Assembly: GCA_038239305.1 (NCBI GenBank)
Contig: JBBSEW010000001.1
Coordinates: 62,001-126,000 of the forward strand
Direction of reading: 5' to 3'
DNA: 64,000 bases
Source of the DNA: JALYUA01 sp038239305
GTDB taxonomy: Bacteria; Acidobacteriota; Thermoanaerobaculia; UBA5066; Gp7-AA6
Of the stretch, positions 18,372-27,068 are shown in pieces; within the stretch, counting starts at the first letter, position 1, and each line of letters opens with the position of its first letter. Made by a program: the position numbers and the translations under genes. The notes under the pieces are model-generated. The model made no database searches. It saw only the letters and a list, made by a program, of their open reading frames with translations, and was not told the DNA's origin.

Positions 18372-20053
18372 CGGCGGGGAGCGGGCTCGGGCGTTCCGAC
18401 CGACGGCAGGTCGAGACCGCGCTCCTGCGCCGTCGCGATGGCCTCGGGGTAGCCCGCATCCGCGTGGCGCATGACACCCGAGCCCGGATCCGCTCGCAAA
18501 ACGCGGGCGAGGCGGCGATCCGCATCCGCGGTCCCGTCCGCGACGACCACCATGCCGGCGTGGATCGAATACCCGATACCCACGCCGCCGCCGTGATGCA
18601 CGGAAACCCACGTCGCGCCGCATGCCGTATTGAGAAGAGCGTTCAGGATGGGCCAGTCGGCGATCGCGTCGGATCCGTCCCGCATCGCTTCGGTTTCGCG
18701 GTTGGGCGAGGCCACGGACCCGGCGTCCAGATGATCGCGCCCGATGACGATTGGCGCCTTCACCTTGCCTTCGCGGACGAGCTCGTTGAACCGGAGCCCC
18801 GCGCGATCCCGCTCGCCATAGCCGAGCCAGCAGATCCGAGCGGGCAGCCCCTGAAACGCGACGCGCTCGGCGGCGAGCGTGAGCCAGCGCGCCAGCGCCT
18901 TGTCTTCGGGAAAGAGCTCCAGGAGGGCGGCGTCGGTCGCCGCGATATCGGCCGGGTCGCCCGAGAGCGCCACCCATCGGAAAGGGCCCTTCCCTTCGCA
19001 GAAAAGGGGACGGATGTAGAGGGGGACGAATCCCGGTATCCGGAAAGCGTCGGCGACGCCCGCCTTGAGGGCCTGGCCCCGGAGGTTGTTGCCGTAGTCG
19101 AAAGTCACGGCTCCGCGATCCTGGAGGGCGAGCATCGCCCGGACGTGCCGGGCCATCGTCTCGTAGGAGCGGCGGATGTACTCGGCCGGGTCGTCGGCGC
19201 GCAGACGCGCCACGTCCTCGTCGGGGCGGGCTTCCGGGACGTAGCCCGTCAACTCGTCATGGGCGGACGTCTGGTCGGTCAGGAGGTCGGGCACGACGCC
19301 GCGCTCCAGGAGCCGCTCGAGCAGGTCGACCGCGTTCGCACAGACTCCGACGGAGAGGGGCCGGCGCGCCGCTTTCGCTTCCAGAGCGCGATCGATCGCG
19401 GAATCGATCGATGCCTCCCGCACGTCGAGGTAGCGCGTCGCGAGCCGCCGCTCGATGCGCCGGGGATCGACTTCCGCGATGAGCGCCACGGCGCCGTTCA
19501 TCGTGGCGGCGAGAGGCTGCGCTCCGCCCATGCCGCCGAGCCCCGCCGTCACGAGCAGCCGACCCGCGAGATCTCCCTGGAAGTCTCGAACTCCCGCCGC
19601 GGCAAACGTCTCGTACGTCCCCTGCAGGATCCCCTGGCTCCCGATGTAGATCCAGGAGCCGGCCGTCATCTGCCCGTACATCGTCAGGCCGAGCCCCTCC
19701 AGGCGTCGGAACTCGTCCCCGGTCGCCCACGCCGGCACCAGCAGCGAGTTGGCGATCAGGACCCGGGGAGCATCCGCATGCGTCCGGAACACGCCGACCG
19801 GTTTCCCCGACTGGATAAGAAGCGTCTCGTCGTCCTCGAGCCGTTGGAGCGTTTCGATGATCCGTTCGAAGGCCTCCCAGTTTCGGGCGGCCTTTCCCGT
19901 GCCGCCGTACACGATGAGATCCTCGGGTTTTTCGGCGACGTCGGGATCGAGATTGTTCTCGAGCATCCGGAGCGCCGCCTCCTGTTGCCAGCCGCGGCAG
20001 CGCAGCTGCGAGCCCCGGGCGGCGCGGATCGTTCGAGACTTTGGCCCGGGCAC
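18368..20053 (-). CDS. hutU: Urocanate hydratase
   Basis: 561 residues, normal for HutU. It converts urocanate to imidazolone propionate with tightly bound NAD+ in histidine degradation. Family landmarks in order: 'RGWQQEAALRMLENNLDPDVAE' type start, 'VYGGTGKAARNW', 'TMYGQMTAGSWIYIGSQGI' (NAD-binding Gly-rich region), 'DYGNNLRGQA', and the C-terminal 'SVHHGGGVGIGYSIHAGMV'. GTG 20053 lacks a clear Shine-Dalgarno but is the start that fits. It lies 44 bases behind hutH, and the kinase starts within its stop codon. hutI and hutG/F are not in the window. Confidence 0.96.
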   Translation of the reverse strand: MPGPKSRTIRAARGSQLRCRGWQQEAALRMLENNLDPDVAEKPEDLIVYGGTGKAARNWEAFERIIETLQRLEDDETLLIQSGKPVGVFRTHADAPRVLIANSLLVPAWATGDEFRRLEGLGLTMYGQMTAGSWIYIGSQGILQGTYETFAAAGVRDFQGDLAGRLLVTAGLGGMGGAQPLAATMNGAVALIAEVDPRRIERRLATRYLDVREASIDSAIDRALEAKAARRPLSVGVCANAVDLLERLLERGVVPDLLTDQTSAHDELTGYVPEARPDEDVARLRADDPAEYIRRSYETMARHVRAMLALQDRGAVTFDYGNNLRGQALKAGVADAFRIPGFVPLYIRPLFCEGKGPFRWVALSGDPADIAATDAALLELFPEDKALARWLTLAAERVAFQGLPARICWLGYGERDRAGLRFNELVREGKVKAPIVIGRDHLDAGSVASPNRETEAMRDGSDAIADWPILNALLNTACGATWVSVHHGGGVGIGYSIHAGMVVVADGTADADRRLARVLRADPGSGVMRHADAGYPEAIATAQERGLDLPSVGTPEPAPRR

Positions 20054-20097
20054 GGAGAAATAGTAGTCGAGAAGCCGGCCGGAGCCCTACCGGAGCC

Positions 20098-21615
20098 CTA
20101 CCGGAGCGTCTCCGCCAGTCGCTGGACTGCGGGTCCCGACAGGAAGCGCCGGGCCGCCTCCAGATCCGGAGCGAGCTCGCGGTCGGCGTCCCACGGCCTC
20201 ACGACACGGCGAAACGCGCGGCGCACCGCTTCGAGAGGTCGCGACGACACGAGCGGTCGGAGAAACTCCATCGCCTGGAAAGCGGTCATCATCTCGATCG
20301 CGAGGACACGTTCGAGGTTCGCGACGATCGCCGCCAGCTTGCGGGCAGCGATCGGAGACATCGACACGTGATCTTCCTTGTCCGCGGAGGTCGGAATCGA
20401 GTCCACGGACGCGGGGTGCGCGAGAGCCTTGTTCTCGGAGACGAGCGCGGCCGCGGTCACTTGCGCCATCATCAGGCCGGAGTTCAGCCCGCCGTCTTTC
20501 ACGAGAAAGGCGGGGAGATCCGACAGGGCTGGATTCAGCAGCTTCTCGATCCGGCGCTCGGCGATGGACGACAGATCCGTCGCCGCGATCGCCGCGTAGT
20601 CGAGGACGTATCCGACGGGAGCACCGTGAAAGTTTCCTCCCGAGATGATCTCGGATCCGCGGGCGAAGACGAGAGGGTTGTCGGTGGCGCTGTTCATCTC
20701 CCGCTCGATCGTTTCGCGGGCGTGCGCGAAAGCGTCGCGCGCGGCGCCGTGGACCTGCGGCATGCATCGCAGAGCGTAGTTGTCCTGGATTCGGCCGCAA
20801 CCGCGATGGGAATCGCGGATGGCGCTTCCCGCGAGTAGACCGCGAAGGTTCTCCGCCGCCGCCAGCGCACCCGGGTGCGGGCGGACACTGACGACCCGCG
20901 CGTCGAATGCGGCGTCGGAGCCCCGCGCCGCATCGAGCGAAGCCGCTCCCACGATATCGGCGACGCGGGAAAGGTAGAGAGCCCGCTCGAGTGCGAGCCC
21001 GCCGACGGCCACCGACATCTGGACGCCGTTGACGAGGGCGAGACCTTCCTTGGCGGCGAGCGTGACCGGCTTCAGTCGAGCGGCGGCGAGAGCGGCGCGG
21101 GCTCCCATGTTCCGACCGCGATATCGGGCCCGGCCCTCTCCCATGAGGCCGAGGGCGAGGTGCGCGAGCGGGGCCAGGTCGCCCGAGGCGCCGACAGAGC
21201 CCTGGCACGGGATCACGGGCAGGACGTCCCGGTCGAGGAGCGCCAGCAGCGCCTCCACCGTCGACGCCCGTATTCCCGAGAATCCCTTCGCGAGGGCGTT
21301 GACGCGCAAAGCGATCATGGCGCGGACAGCGCCGTCGGCGAGCGGATCTCCCACCCCGGCCGCATGGCTGCGGATCAGGTTGCGCTGCAGAGCCTCGAGA
21401 TCTCCCGGCGCCACGGCGACGTCGGCGAACTTTCCGAATCCCGTCGTGAGGCCGTACACGCGCTCCCCGCGCCGCACCGCTCGATCGACGACGCGGCGGG
21501 AGGCGTCGATGGCCTTGTGAGCGGACGGGGCGAGCGTCACGCGGGCGCGGCGGGAGGCGATCTCGCGGAGATCGTTCACCGTGAGTCGGGTTCCCGTGAG
21601 GGCGAGAGTACGCAT
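20098..21615 (-). CDS. hutH: Histidine ammonia-lyase
   Basis: 505 residues. It deaminates L-histidine to urocanate. The Ala-Ser-Gly triad that cyclises into the MIO electrophile is at 143-145 in 'GSVGASGDLAPLAH'. The N-terminal catalytic Tyr is in 'RVYGLTTGFGKFAD' and the downstream signature 'QDNYALRCMPQVHG' is present. ATG 21615 gives the family N-terminus; the frame is open a further 51 codons upstream but that part overlaps the purA leader region. It is first gene of the leftward hut-kinase unit and is divergent from purA across 158 bases. Confidence 0.96.
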   Translation of the reverse strand: MRTLALTGTRLTVNDLREIASRRARVTLAPSAHKAIDASRRVVDRAVRRGERVYGLTTGFGKFADVAVAPGDLEALQRNLIRSHAAGVGDPLADGAVRAMIALRVNALAKGFSGIRASTVEALLALLDRDVLPVIPCQGSVGASGDLAPLAHLALGLMGEGRARYRGRNMGARAALAAARLKPVTLAAKEGLALVNGVQMSVAVGGLALERALYLSRVADIVGAASLDAARGSDAAFDARVVSVRPHPGALAAAENLRGLLAGSAIRDSHRGCGRIQDNYALRCMPQVHGAARDAFAHARETIEREMNSATDNPLVFARGSEIISGGNFHGAPVGYVLDYAAIAATDLSSIAERRIEKLLNPALSDLPAFLVKDGGLNSGLMMAQVTAAALVSENKALAHPASVDSIPTSADKEDHVSMSPIAARKLAAIVANLERVLAIEMMTAFQAMEFLRPLVSSRPLEAVRRAFRRVVRPWDADRELAPDLEAARRFLSGPAVQRLAETLR

Positions 21616-21773
21616 GCGCGGCGCGATTCTACCGAAGCGGGGGCCTGCCATCCGCGCGCCCGGGCGGCCCTCGCGCGGTGCGCCGGCCGGTGTTACGCTG
21701 ACTCGCTTTTTCAGCACAGAAAGAACAGGCGAAGCGGGACCCTTCGCCGCGGATCGAGAAGGGAGCACCGGTC

Positions 21774-23084
21774 GTGAAGGTCGTCGCGATTCTGGGCGGA
21801 CAGTGGGGAGACGAGGGCAAGGGCAAGATCATCGATCTCCTGTCCGACCGTTTCGACATCGTCGCGAGATACCACGGCGGGCACAACGCCGGACACACGG
21901 TCAAGTTCGGCGACCGCCACTTCGCGCTCCACCTGCTTCCTTCCGGAATCGTGCGCAACCGGGTCGGCGTGATCGGCCCGGGAGTCGTGGTCGATCCGGA
22001 CGCACTTCTTTCCGAGATAGCGGCAGTCCGCGCCGAGGGCGTCGAGGTGGGCGACAACCTCGTCCTCTCCGACCGCGCCCCGGTCATCCTCCCCTACCAC
22101 CGGCTCCTCGATATGGCGCGGGAGTCGGCGGCGGGCGACGCCAAGCTCGGAACGACCCTGCGCGGGATCGGGCCCGCGTACGAATCCGTCGCCTCGCGGT
22201 ACGGGATCCGGATCGCCGACCTCTATCGCCCGGATACGCTCGCGCGCCGCGTCGAAGCTCTCGCGCGCGAGATGGGAGGTCTGATCCGCACGCTCGGTTC
22301 GCTTGACGTGCCGCCGGTGGAGGCCGTTCTCCAGTGGCTCGCCGCGGCCGCGAAGCAGATCGAGCCCCACGTCCGCGACACGGGACGGTTCCTCCGCGAT
22401 CACCTCCGGAGCGGCGGCACGCTCCTGGCCGAGGGAGCGCATGGCGCGATGCTCGACGTCTCCGCGGGCACGTTTCCATTCGTGACGTCCTCGACCTGCA
22501 CGTCCGCGGGAGTCGCGGCCGGTCTCCACATCTCTCCGCGGGCGCTCGACGCGTCGCTCGTCGTCCTGAAGGCGTACACGACGCGCGTCGGCGCCGGCCC
22601 TCTGCCGACCGAGCTCAACGATGCGACGGGCGAGTTCCTGCGGACCCGGGGCAACGAGTACGGCACGTCGACCGGACGCCCGCGCCGCACGGGCTGGTTC
22701 GACGCCGTGGTGGCGCGTACGGCGGTGGAGCTATCGGGCGCCGGGGCGGTCGCGATCACCAAGCTCGACGTGCTGGACGACCTCGCGGAGATCCCCGTCT
22801 GCGTCGGATACCGGCTCGACGGCCGCGAGATCCCGGACGTGCCGCCCCTCGTCGAGGATGTCGAGCGGCTCGAGCCGATCTACGAGACGCTTCCCGGCTG
22901 GCAGGCGAAAACGACGGCCGCAACGCGGAGCGAAGACCTGCCGCCGGCCGCTCACCGCTACGTGAAATTCCTCGAGGAGAAAATCGGAGCCCCGGCCGTC
23001 TTCATCTCGACGGGCCCACGCCGGGAAGAGACGGTCTGGCGGCTGGACTCCGACTTCATCCGCGACCTGCCCGCGGCTTCGTAG
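21774..23084 (+). CDS. purA: Adenylosuccinate synthetase
   Basis: 436 residues. It joins IMP and aspartate with GTP in AMP synthesis. The N-terminal P-loop 'GGQWGDEGKGKIIDLL' and 'GGHNAGHTV' are diagnostic. The C-terminal GTP-binding 'STGPRREETVW' is intact. GTG 21774 is preceded by GAGAAGGGAGCACC. It stands alone on its strand, divergent from hutH, and is followed by the oppositely oriented surface-protein gene. Confidence 0.97.
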   Translation: MKVVAILGGQWGDEGKGKIIDLLSDRFDIVARYHGGHNAGHTVKFGDRHFALHLLPSGIVRNRVGVIGPGVVVDPDALLSEIAAVRAEGVEVGDNLVLSDRAPVILPYHRLLDMARESAAGDAKLGTTLRGIGPAYESVASRYGIRIADLYRPDTLARRVEALAREMGGLIRTLGSLDVPPVEAVLQWLAAAAKQIEPHVRDTGRFLRDHLRSGGTLLAEGAHGAMLDVSAGTFPFVTSSTCTSAGVAAGLHISPRALDASLVVLKAYTTRVGAGPLPTELNDATGEFLRTRGNEYGTSTGRPRRTGWFDAVVARTAVELSGAGAVAITKLDVLDDLAEIPVCVGYRLDGREIPDVPPLVEDVERLEPIYETLPGWQAKTTAATRSEDLPPAAHRYVKFLEEKIGAPAVFISTGPRREETVWRLDSDFIRDLPAAS

Positions 23085-23114
23085 TGCAGCGCGGTACCTT
23101 CGGCCGGAAAGCGC

Positions 23115-24467
23115 CTACGCACGTCGGAGAATAAGTACGGCCACGATCGCAAGCGCGAGAGCCGCTACGGCGAGCGAAGCCGGACTCAGCGTCGGCACCG
23201 ACCCGACCGTGGCATCCGTGTCTACGACCCGAGCGAGGAACATGTCCGCGAATGTCTCGTCGCCGACCTTCGTGTCCACTTCGCCGGCTATCAAAATCGA
23301 TCCGTCGGCGGGAGCCAGCACGGAGTAACCGGTGGTGTCCTTCCCGAGGCCGACCGTCAGTATTCCCGCCGACCCGAATCGCGTGTCCGGCATCCCGCCA
23401 GAACCGTATCCTGCGAGTACGATTGCGGAATGGGCGAACGGAATGCCCGTCAGGACGATCGATCCGCTCGGCGCAACCGCAACACTGTTGGCGATGGCGA
23501 ACGCCGGGTTCGCGATCGTTACCAGCCCGCCCGTCCCGAAGCTTCCGTCAGGCGAGCCGTCGGGAAGGTACCGCGTGATTGCATTGCCGCTGGCGACCAC
23601 GATTCGGCCGAGGGAATCCATTGCCGCCGCTCCTGCCGAAAGCCTTGTGTCCTGAACGATTCCGGCGACTCCGAACGCCGGATCGGGAGTTCCATCGGCG
23701 AGTAAGCCGTGGATCAACGTGGTGTCCGGCAGCCGGGAAGACGACACGACGAGGACCCTTCCGTCCTCGAGGGCGAAGAGCCCCAACGCTCCGTTATCCA
23801 GAAGCGGAACGGCCAGGAGAAGCTTGCCCCCGCTGCCAAACGCAGCCTGGAGGCTGCCGTCCGTTCGGTATCGCGCAACAGCGATGAATGAGGAGGAATC
23901 GCGAACGAACGCGATTCCCGCCGCGAGGATTTCGCCGTTCGACGCGACCGCGAGCCTCTGGAGTTCTGCCGAGATGCCGAAATTCGTTTGTGCGATTCCG
24001 CCGCCGGCAAACGTCGGATCCGATTCGCCATTCGGCCCGAGCCGAAGGAGCGCAAAAGGGCCGTCGACGTCTGGCTGGCCACCCACGACGATCTTCCCGT
24101 CGGGCTGACGCGCGAGAGCGACGTACACGGGCGAGACGTCGCTGCGCTGAAACGGGAGGATCACAGACCCGCCTGTCCCGAATGTCAGGTCGAGGGCGCC
24201 TGATGTCGTGTAGCGCTGCAATCGATTTCGAAAACCCAATCCCGTTTCAAATATCCCGCCCCGCGCGACAATGACGCTACCGTCCGGGAGTGCCAACATC
24301 GCGCCACCGGCTCCCACACCCGCTCCGCTCGCGCTGTCGATGACGACTCCGCCGGACCCGAACCTCGGATCGGGCTGGAACGTCCCCCCGCGCGCAGGCC
24401 CGGCCACGAAAAGAGCACCAGCGCAGAGAAAGGCAACCCCGGCGGCGGTGCGGAACGTTTTTCTCAC
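23115..24467 (-). CDS. Secreted delta-60 repeat protein with IPTL-CTERM-like anchor
   Basis: 450 residues. There is a signal peptide (~1-27), then at least seven tandem repeats of the delta-60 type, each with a D-x-x-F-G-x-G-G motif ('DPRFGSGGVV', 'DLTFGTGGSV', 'DGSFGTGGLV', 'DTRFGSAGIL'), expected to fold as a beta-propeller. The end is VPTLSP, a hydrophobic helix and a terminal R-R-A. This tripartite tail resembles the IPTL-CTERM protein-sorting class, so the protein is probably held at the envelope by a dedicated sorting system. Ligand unknown. Base composition is slightly less GC-rich than its neighbours. Confidence 0.8.
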   Translation of the reverse strand: MRKTFRTAAGVAFLCAGALFVAGPARGGTFQPDPRFGSGGVVIDSASGAGVGAGGAMLALPDGSVIVARGGIFETGLGFRNRLQRYTTSGALDLTFGTGGSVILPFQRSDVSPVYVALARQPDGKIVVGGQPDVDGPFALLRLGPNGESDPTFAGGGIAQTNFGISAELQRLAVASNGEILAAGIAFVRDSSSFIAVARYRTDGSLQAAFGSGGKLLLAVPLLDNGALGLFALEDGRVLVVSSSRLPDTTLIHGLLADGTPDPAFGVAGIVQDTRLSAGAAAMDSLGRIVVASGNAITRYLPDGSPDGSFGTGGLVTIANPAFAIANSVAVAPSGSIVLTGIPFAHSAIVLAGYGSGGMPDTRFGSAGILTVGLGKDTTGYSVLAPADGSILIAGEVDTKVGDETFADMFLARVVDTDATVGSVPTLSPASLAVAALALAIVAVLILRRA

Positions 24468-24613
24468 GGCTTGCGGGCGATGCTCTCACAGCGCAAGAGC
24501 CTGTTCGCTGACGCGATCAGGGAAAATTGTTACTCGATCCGGCACCCATCATCCCGCGGGGGAACCGCAAGAAGGCACTTCATCGGTGCTATCTTCTTCC
24601 CCCGCTAACGTTT

Positions 24614-24690
24614 GGGCCGTTAGCTCAGTCGGTTAGAGCATCGGCCTTTTAAGCCGGTGGTCCTGGGTTCGAGTCCCAGACGGCCCACCA
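24614..24690 (+). tRNA. tRNA-Lys (TTT)
   Basis: Cloverleaf with acceptor arms GGGCCGT (24614-24620) and ACGGCCC (24680-24686), discriminator A and encoded CCA (24688-24690). The anticodon loop CTTTTAA gives TTT. The T-arm GGTTCGAGTCCC is canonical. It is followed by an intrinsic terminator and marks the left edge of an accessory region. Confidence 0.97.
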
Positions 24691-24710
24691 ACACACACAA
24701 CGACAAGAGG

Positions 24711-24737
24711 AAAGCCTGGAAAACCGGGCTTTTTTTA
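24711..24737 (+). terminator. Intrinsic terminator after tRNA-Lys
   Basis: Hairpin AAAGCC(T)GG / CC(G)GGCTTT around an AAAA loop, followed by a run of seven T. Positioned 20 bases after the tRNA. Confidence 0.85.
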
Positions 24738-25263
24738 GCCTGTCCTATAGCGACGAAAACCCTCCACGTTCCACAGGATTCGGAAACACTTCGGAAATCG
24801 GAGTTCGGTAAGATCACGGCGCGTTCTGGGCGCAACCCACGAGTGCCAGTTAGCCGATGAACGCGCGGGCGGGAAGGTGCATTTCGCGGCATTCCCCGCG
24901 GGGGCCCGCCGCGGCGTATCGGTTTCGTTGATGTCACCCTTCCATCTTGAGCCCGCCGTCAATCTTGACTCGCGGAGTCGTTTGCAACCTGCCTTGAGCG
25001 CGGCCATGCCGCAAAGGAGTTGAATATGACCAAGGAACGAAAGCCATGCGCGTCGAATCGCGCCCCCGTCGCTGCTCACGCCCAGGCCCTCGGCGGAGAC
25101 CGACCTGAGCGAGCGGCTCAACGACTTTAGTACGGGGTCGGGCTGGCATTGACTGTCCACGAGCTCGGAATGTCTTCCCCTCGGCGGCAGTTACAATCAG
25201 CGAACGGTCGATCCGGGATCCCAACCGAGGCTTCCGTGTCCTCCGATGCATTTGGAGGACATC
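24738..25263. other. Intergenic stretch of the accessory region
   Basis: About 526 bases with no recognisable gene apart from the weak small frame at 25026-25130. Composition is more even than the surrounding chromosome. Frames on the minus strand here have no start context or family resemblance. It may be decayed mobile DNA. Confidence 0.5.
25026..25130 (+). CDS. Possible 34-residue peptide, unknown
   Basis: ATG 25026 is preceded by AAAGGAGTTGAAT, an excellent ribosome binding site at proper spacing, and the frame runs 35 codons to TAG. The peptide begins MTKERKPCASNRAPV and is basic and Ala/Arg-rich, with no hydrophobic segment. It could be a real small protein, a leader peptide, or the start of a gene truncated by rearrangement. 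Only the start context supports it. Confidence 0.25.
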   Translation: MTKERKPCASNRAPVAAHAQALGGDRPERAAQRL

Positions 25264-25854
25264 ATGAGACGGATCTCAGCCCTAGTGATCCTCACGGCTG
25301 CTGTAATGTTCATTCCCTGCCTCGTCGTGTCGGCCCAGAGTCCAAACGGGCCGGAGCTATTCACGGCATTCGCTCCGGACATCGCCACCGGAAAAACCGC
25401 CCTCGTCGAAATCCGGGTCGCGCGCTGGTCGACCGATAAAGAGCGCCAGAGGCTTCCGGACGTCTTGATCGAGAGCGGTCAGCAAGGTCTGCTCGCGGCG
25501 TTGCAGCAGATCCGGCCGCTGTGCGGAACGGTCCGCAGCGTGAACAACCCCGCGTGGGGCCTTTATGCTTCGGCGCTCTTCTATGCGCGACAAACGCCAA
25601 CTCCGGACGGCGGGCGGCACATAGTGCTGGCAACGGGCCGCCGTGCGCCTCTCTCGGGAACGACCGGTAACATGCGCTCGAGGCGGAATCAATTCATCCT
25701 CGTGGATTTGCTGGTCGACAAGAACGGCAAGGGCGAAGGCAAGGTGGTCTCCGGCGCCAAACTGAGTTGGGACGCGACCGACAAACGGATCGAAATCGAG
25801 AATTACTCGGCCCAGCCCTCCGCCTTGGCGAGCGTGCAAGCGCATTCCCTGTGA
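25264..25854 (+). CDS. Hypothetical secreted protein
   Basis: 196 residues from ATG 25264, which follows TTGGAGGACATC. A signal peptide covers residues ~1-24 (basic start MRRIS, hydrophobic core, V-S-A cut site). The mature part is mixed alpha/beta with no motif I recognise. It mentions a central 'GGRHIVLATGRRAP' strand-turn and a basic 'MRSRRNQFILVDLLVDKNG' segment. No operon partners are evident; the next gene is 291 bases downstream. Function unknown. Confidence 0.6.
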   Translation: MRRISALVILTAAVMFIPCLVVSAQSPNGPELFTAFAPDIATGKTALVEIRVARWSTDKERQRLPDVLIESGQQGLLAALQQIRPLCGTVRSVNNPAWGLYASALFYARQTPTPDGGRHIVLATGRRAPLSGTTGNMRSRRNQFILVDLLVDKNGKGEGKVVSGAKLSWDATDKRIEIENYSAQPSALASVQAHSL

Positions 25855-26145
25855 GTCACCCGGTTCAGGAGGGGGAGCGTAGCCGCCCACCTGGGGCAGA
25901 CGCGTTCGACCGGATGGACACGTCCGTACTCCCGAGCCGGCCCGGGGCCGGCGAGTTTTTGTGGGGTAGCGATATGCTGCGGGACGAACGTAGAACGGCC
26001 GCATCCCGAGTAGAGAAACGAGGAGCACTGACTTCCGGAACACCAAGCGGATTTGGCTCACCAGAGTGAAAAGAGCGGGCCGGGTTCGTGGCGGAAGGAA
26101 TAAGACTTCCTTGGCACATACTTCTTGATTTTAGGAGGGTGGACC

Positions 26146-26493
26146 ATGCAATCCCAACGGTTCTCCCGGCTTGTTCTGGTAGCGGGGGTGCTTGCCTTTC
26201 TCTCACTCGGGTGTGCTTCGACTACGACCACGAATCCATGGGTGGGCCGCTCTCAGTCGGAGCTCATCAGGGACAAAGGCAAGCCCACGAAGACCTACGC
26301 GGCGGTGGGGGGTGGAACTATTTGGGTTTATGCGCGCCCTATCCCCCTCGCTCCCGCATCAGGAGACGATTCCGGGAGCCTTCATCAAGTTTCGTCGCTG
26401 ACATGGTACGAAGAGTTCGACGTGGACGGAAAGGGAACCGTGACTGGCCATTCGACAGGGGTTGCCCCGGCCCCGGTCAATCCCTTTAATTAA
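26146..26493 (+). CDS. Small lipoprotein, unknown function
   Basis: 115 residues. ATG 26146 has TTTTAGGAGGGTGGACC upstream, a near-perfect ribosome binding site. The signal sequence ends with lipobox SLGC (Cys ~24), then 'ASTTTTNPWVGRSQSELIRDKGKP', which resembles the start of small SmpA/OmlA-like lipoproteins (W-x-G-x-S-x-x-x-L-x-x-x-x-G-x-P). The rest is short beta strands ending in a Pro-rich tail. An integron-type half-site (ACCTAAC at 26514-26520) follows 21 bases after the stop. Confidence 0.65.
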   Translation: MQSQRFSRLVLVAGVLAFLSLGCASTTTTNPWVGRSQSELIRDKGKPTKTYAAVGGGTIWVYARPIPLAPASGDDSGSLHQVSSLTWYEEFDVDGKGTVTGHSTGVAPAPVNPFN

Positions 26494-26745
26494 GAACCTT
26501 CGATGCCGTCCGAACCTAACGCCCGGCTCCACGAGGGACGCGTTCCGGCTCTGGGAAGGCCATCCGGGCCAACAACTAGAGCGCAGAACGCTCGCGCGCT
26601 ACCCGCGCCGCGTCGCCGGTTTGCCGGGATCCGGAAAAACTCGGCCATCTTCTTCCTACCGGGCTCCGGTCGCCTGGGCGCCTCCCGGGTTCAAGGATTC
26701 GGTCGCTTCGGGGAACCTGACGTAGCTGCCCAACAAGCGCACTAG

Positions 26746-26928
26746 TTATTTGAAGAGGCCTGGCAGAATCTGTTTACCGAAACGCCCTATTCCGGCAACC
26801 ACTGCCGTGGAGACGTAATAGGAAGTGCCGCCTTTTATGGACGCTGCCTCCGTAACCGACAGATTCTTCAACGTACCCTTCTTGAGCTTCAGATTCTCGA
26901 TGGGGCCGCGAGCTTTGGGCTTGGTCAT
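26746..26928 (-). CDS. GG-leader peptide precursor (RiPP/bacteriocin-like)
   Basis: 60 residues. ATG 26928 is preceded by AGGGAGAAGCTC, a good ribosome binding site. The leader has the form L-x-L-K-K-x-T-L-x-x-L-S-x-x-E-A-x-x-I-K-G-G (residues 13-34), the hallmark of double-glycine leaders of the class I lanthipeptide-like and GG-type natural-product precursors known from Bacteroidota and relatives. After GG34 comes a 26-residue core, TSYYVSTAVV then AGIGRFGKQILPGLFK. It is hydrophobic, cationic (Arg49, Lys52, Lys60) and lacks Cys, so thioether rings are not possible. The frame is open upstream (start at an earlier Met gives a ~90-residue form) but without a ribosome site. No maturase, peptidase-transporter or immunity gene is recognisable nearby. 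GC is lower than in neighbouring genes, suggesting transfer. Confidence 0.6.
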   Translation of the reverse strand: MTKPKARGPIENLKLKKGTLKNLSVTEAASIKGGTSYYVSTAVVAGIGRFGKQILPGLFK

Positions 26929-27068
26929 GAGCTTCTCCCTTATTCCCTTGTCACGCCATTTCGTCTCTTGAGGGGACATCACGAGCGCTTTCAGGACAGC
27001 GTCTCCAAATCGATCCATCTCCGTTCTGCGAAAATCGAATCCTGAACGCTGGTAAACGTGCGCCGGTT

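Noticed and set aside
24735..25160. Minus-strand frame of 141 codons after tRNA-Lys
   Set aside because: No ribosome site, motif or coding-like composition; it overlaps the tRNA terminator region.
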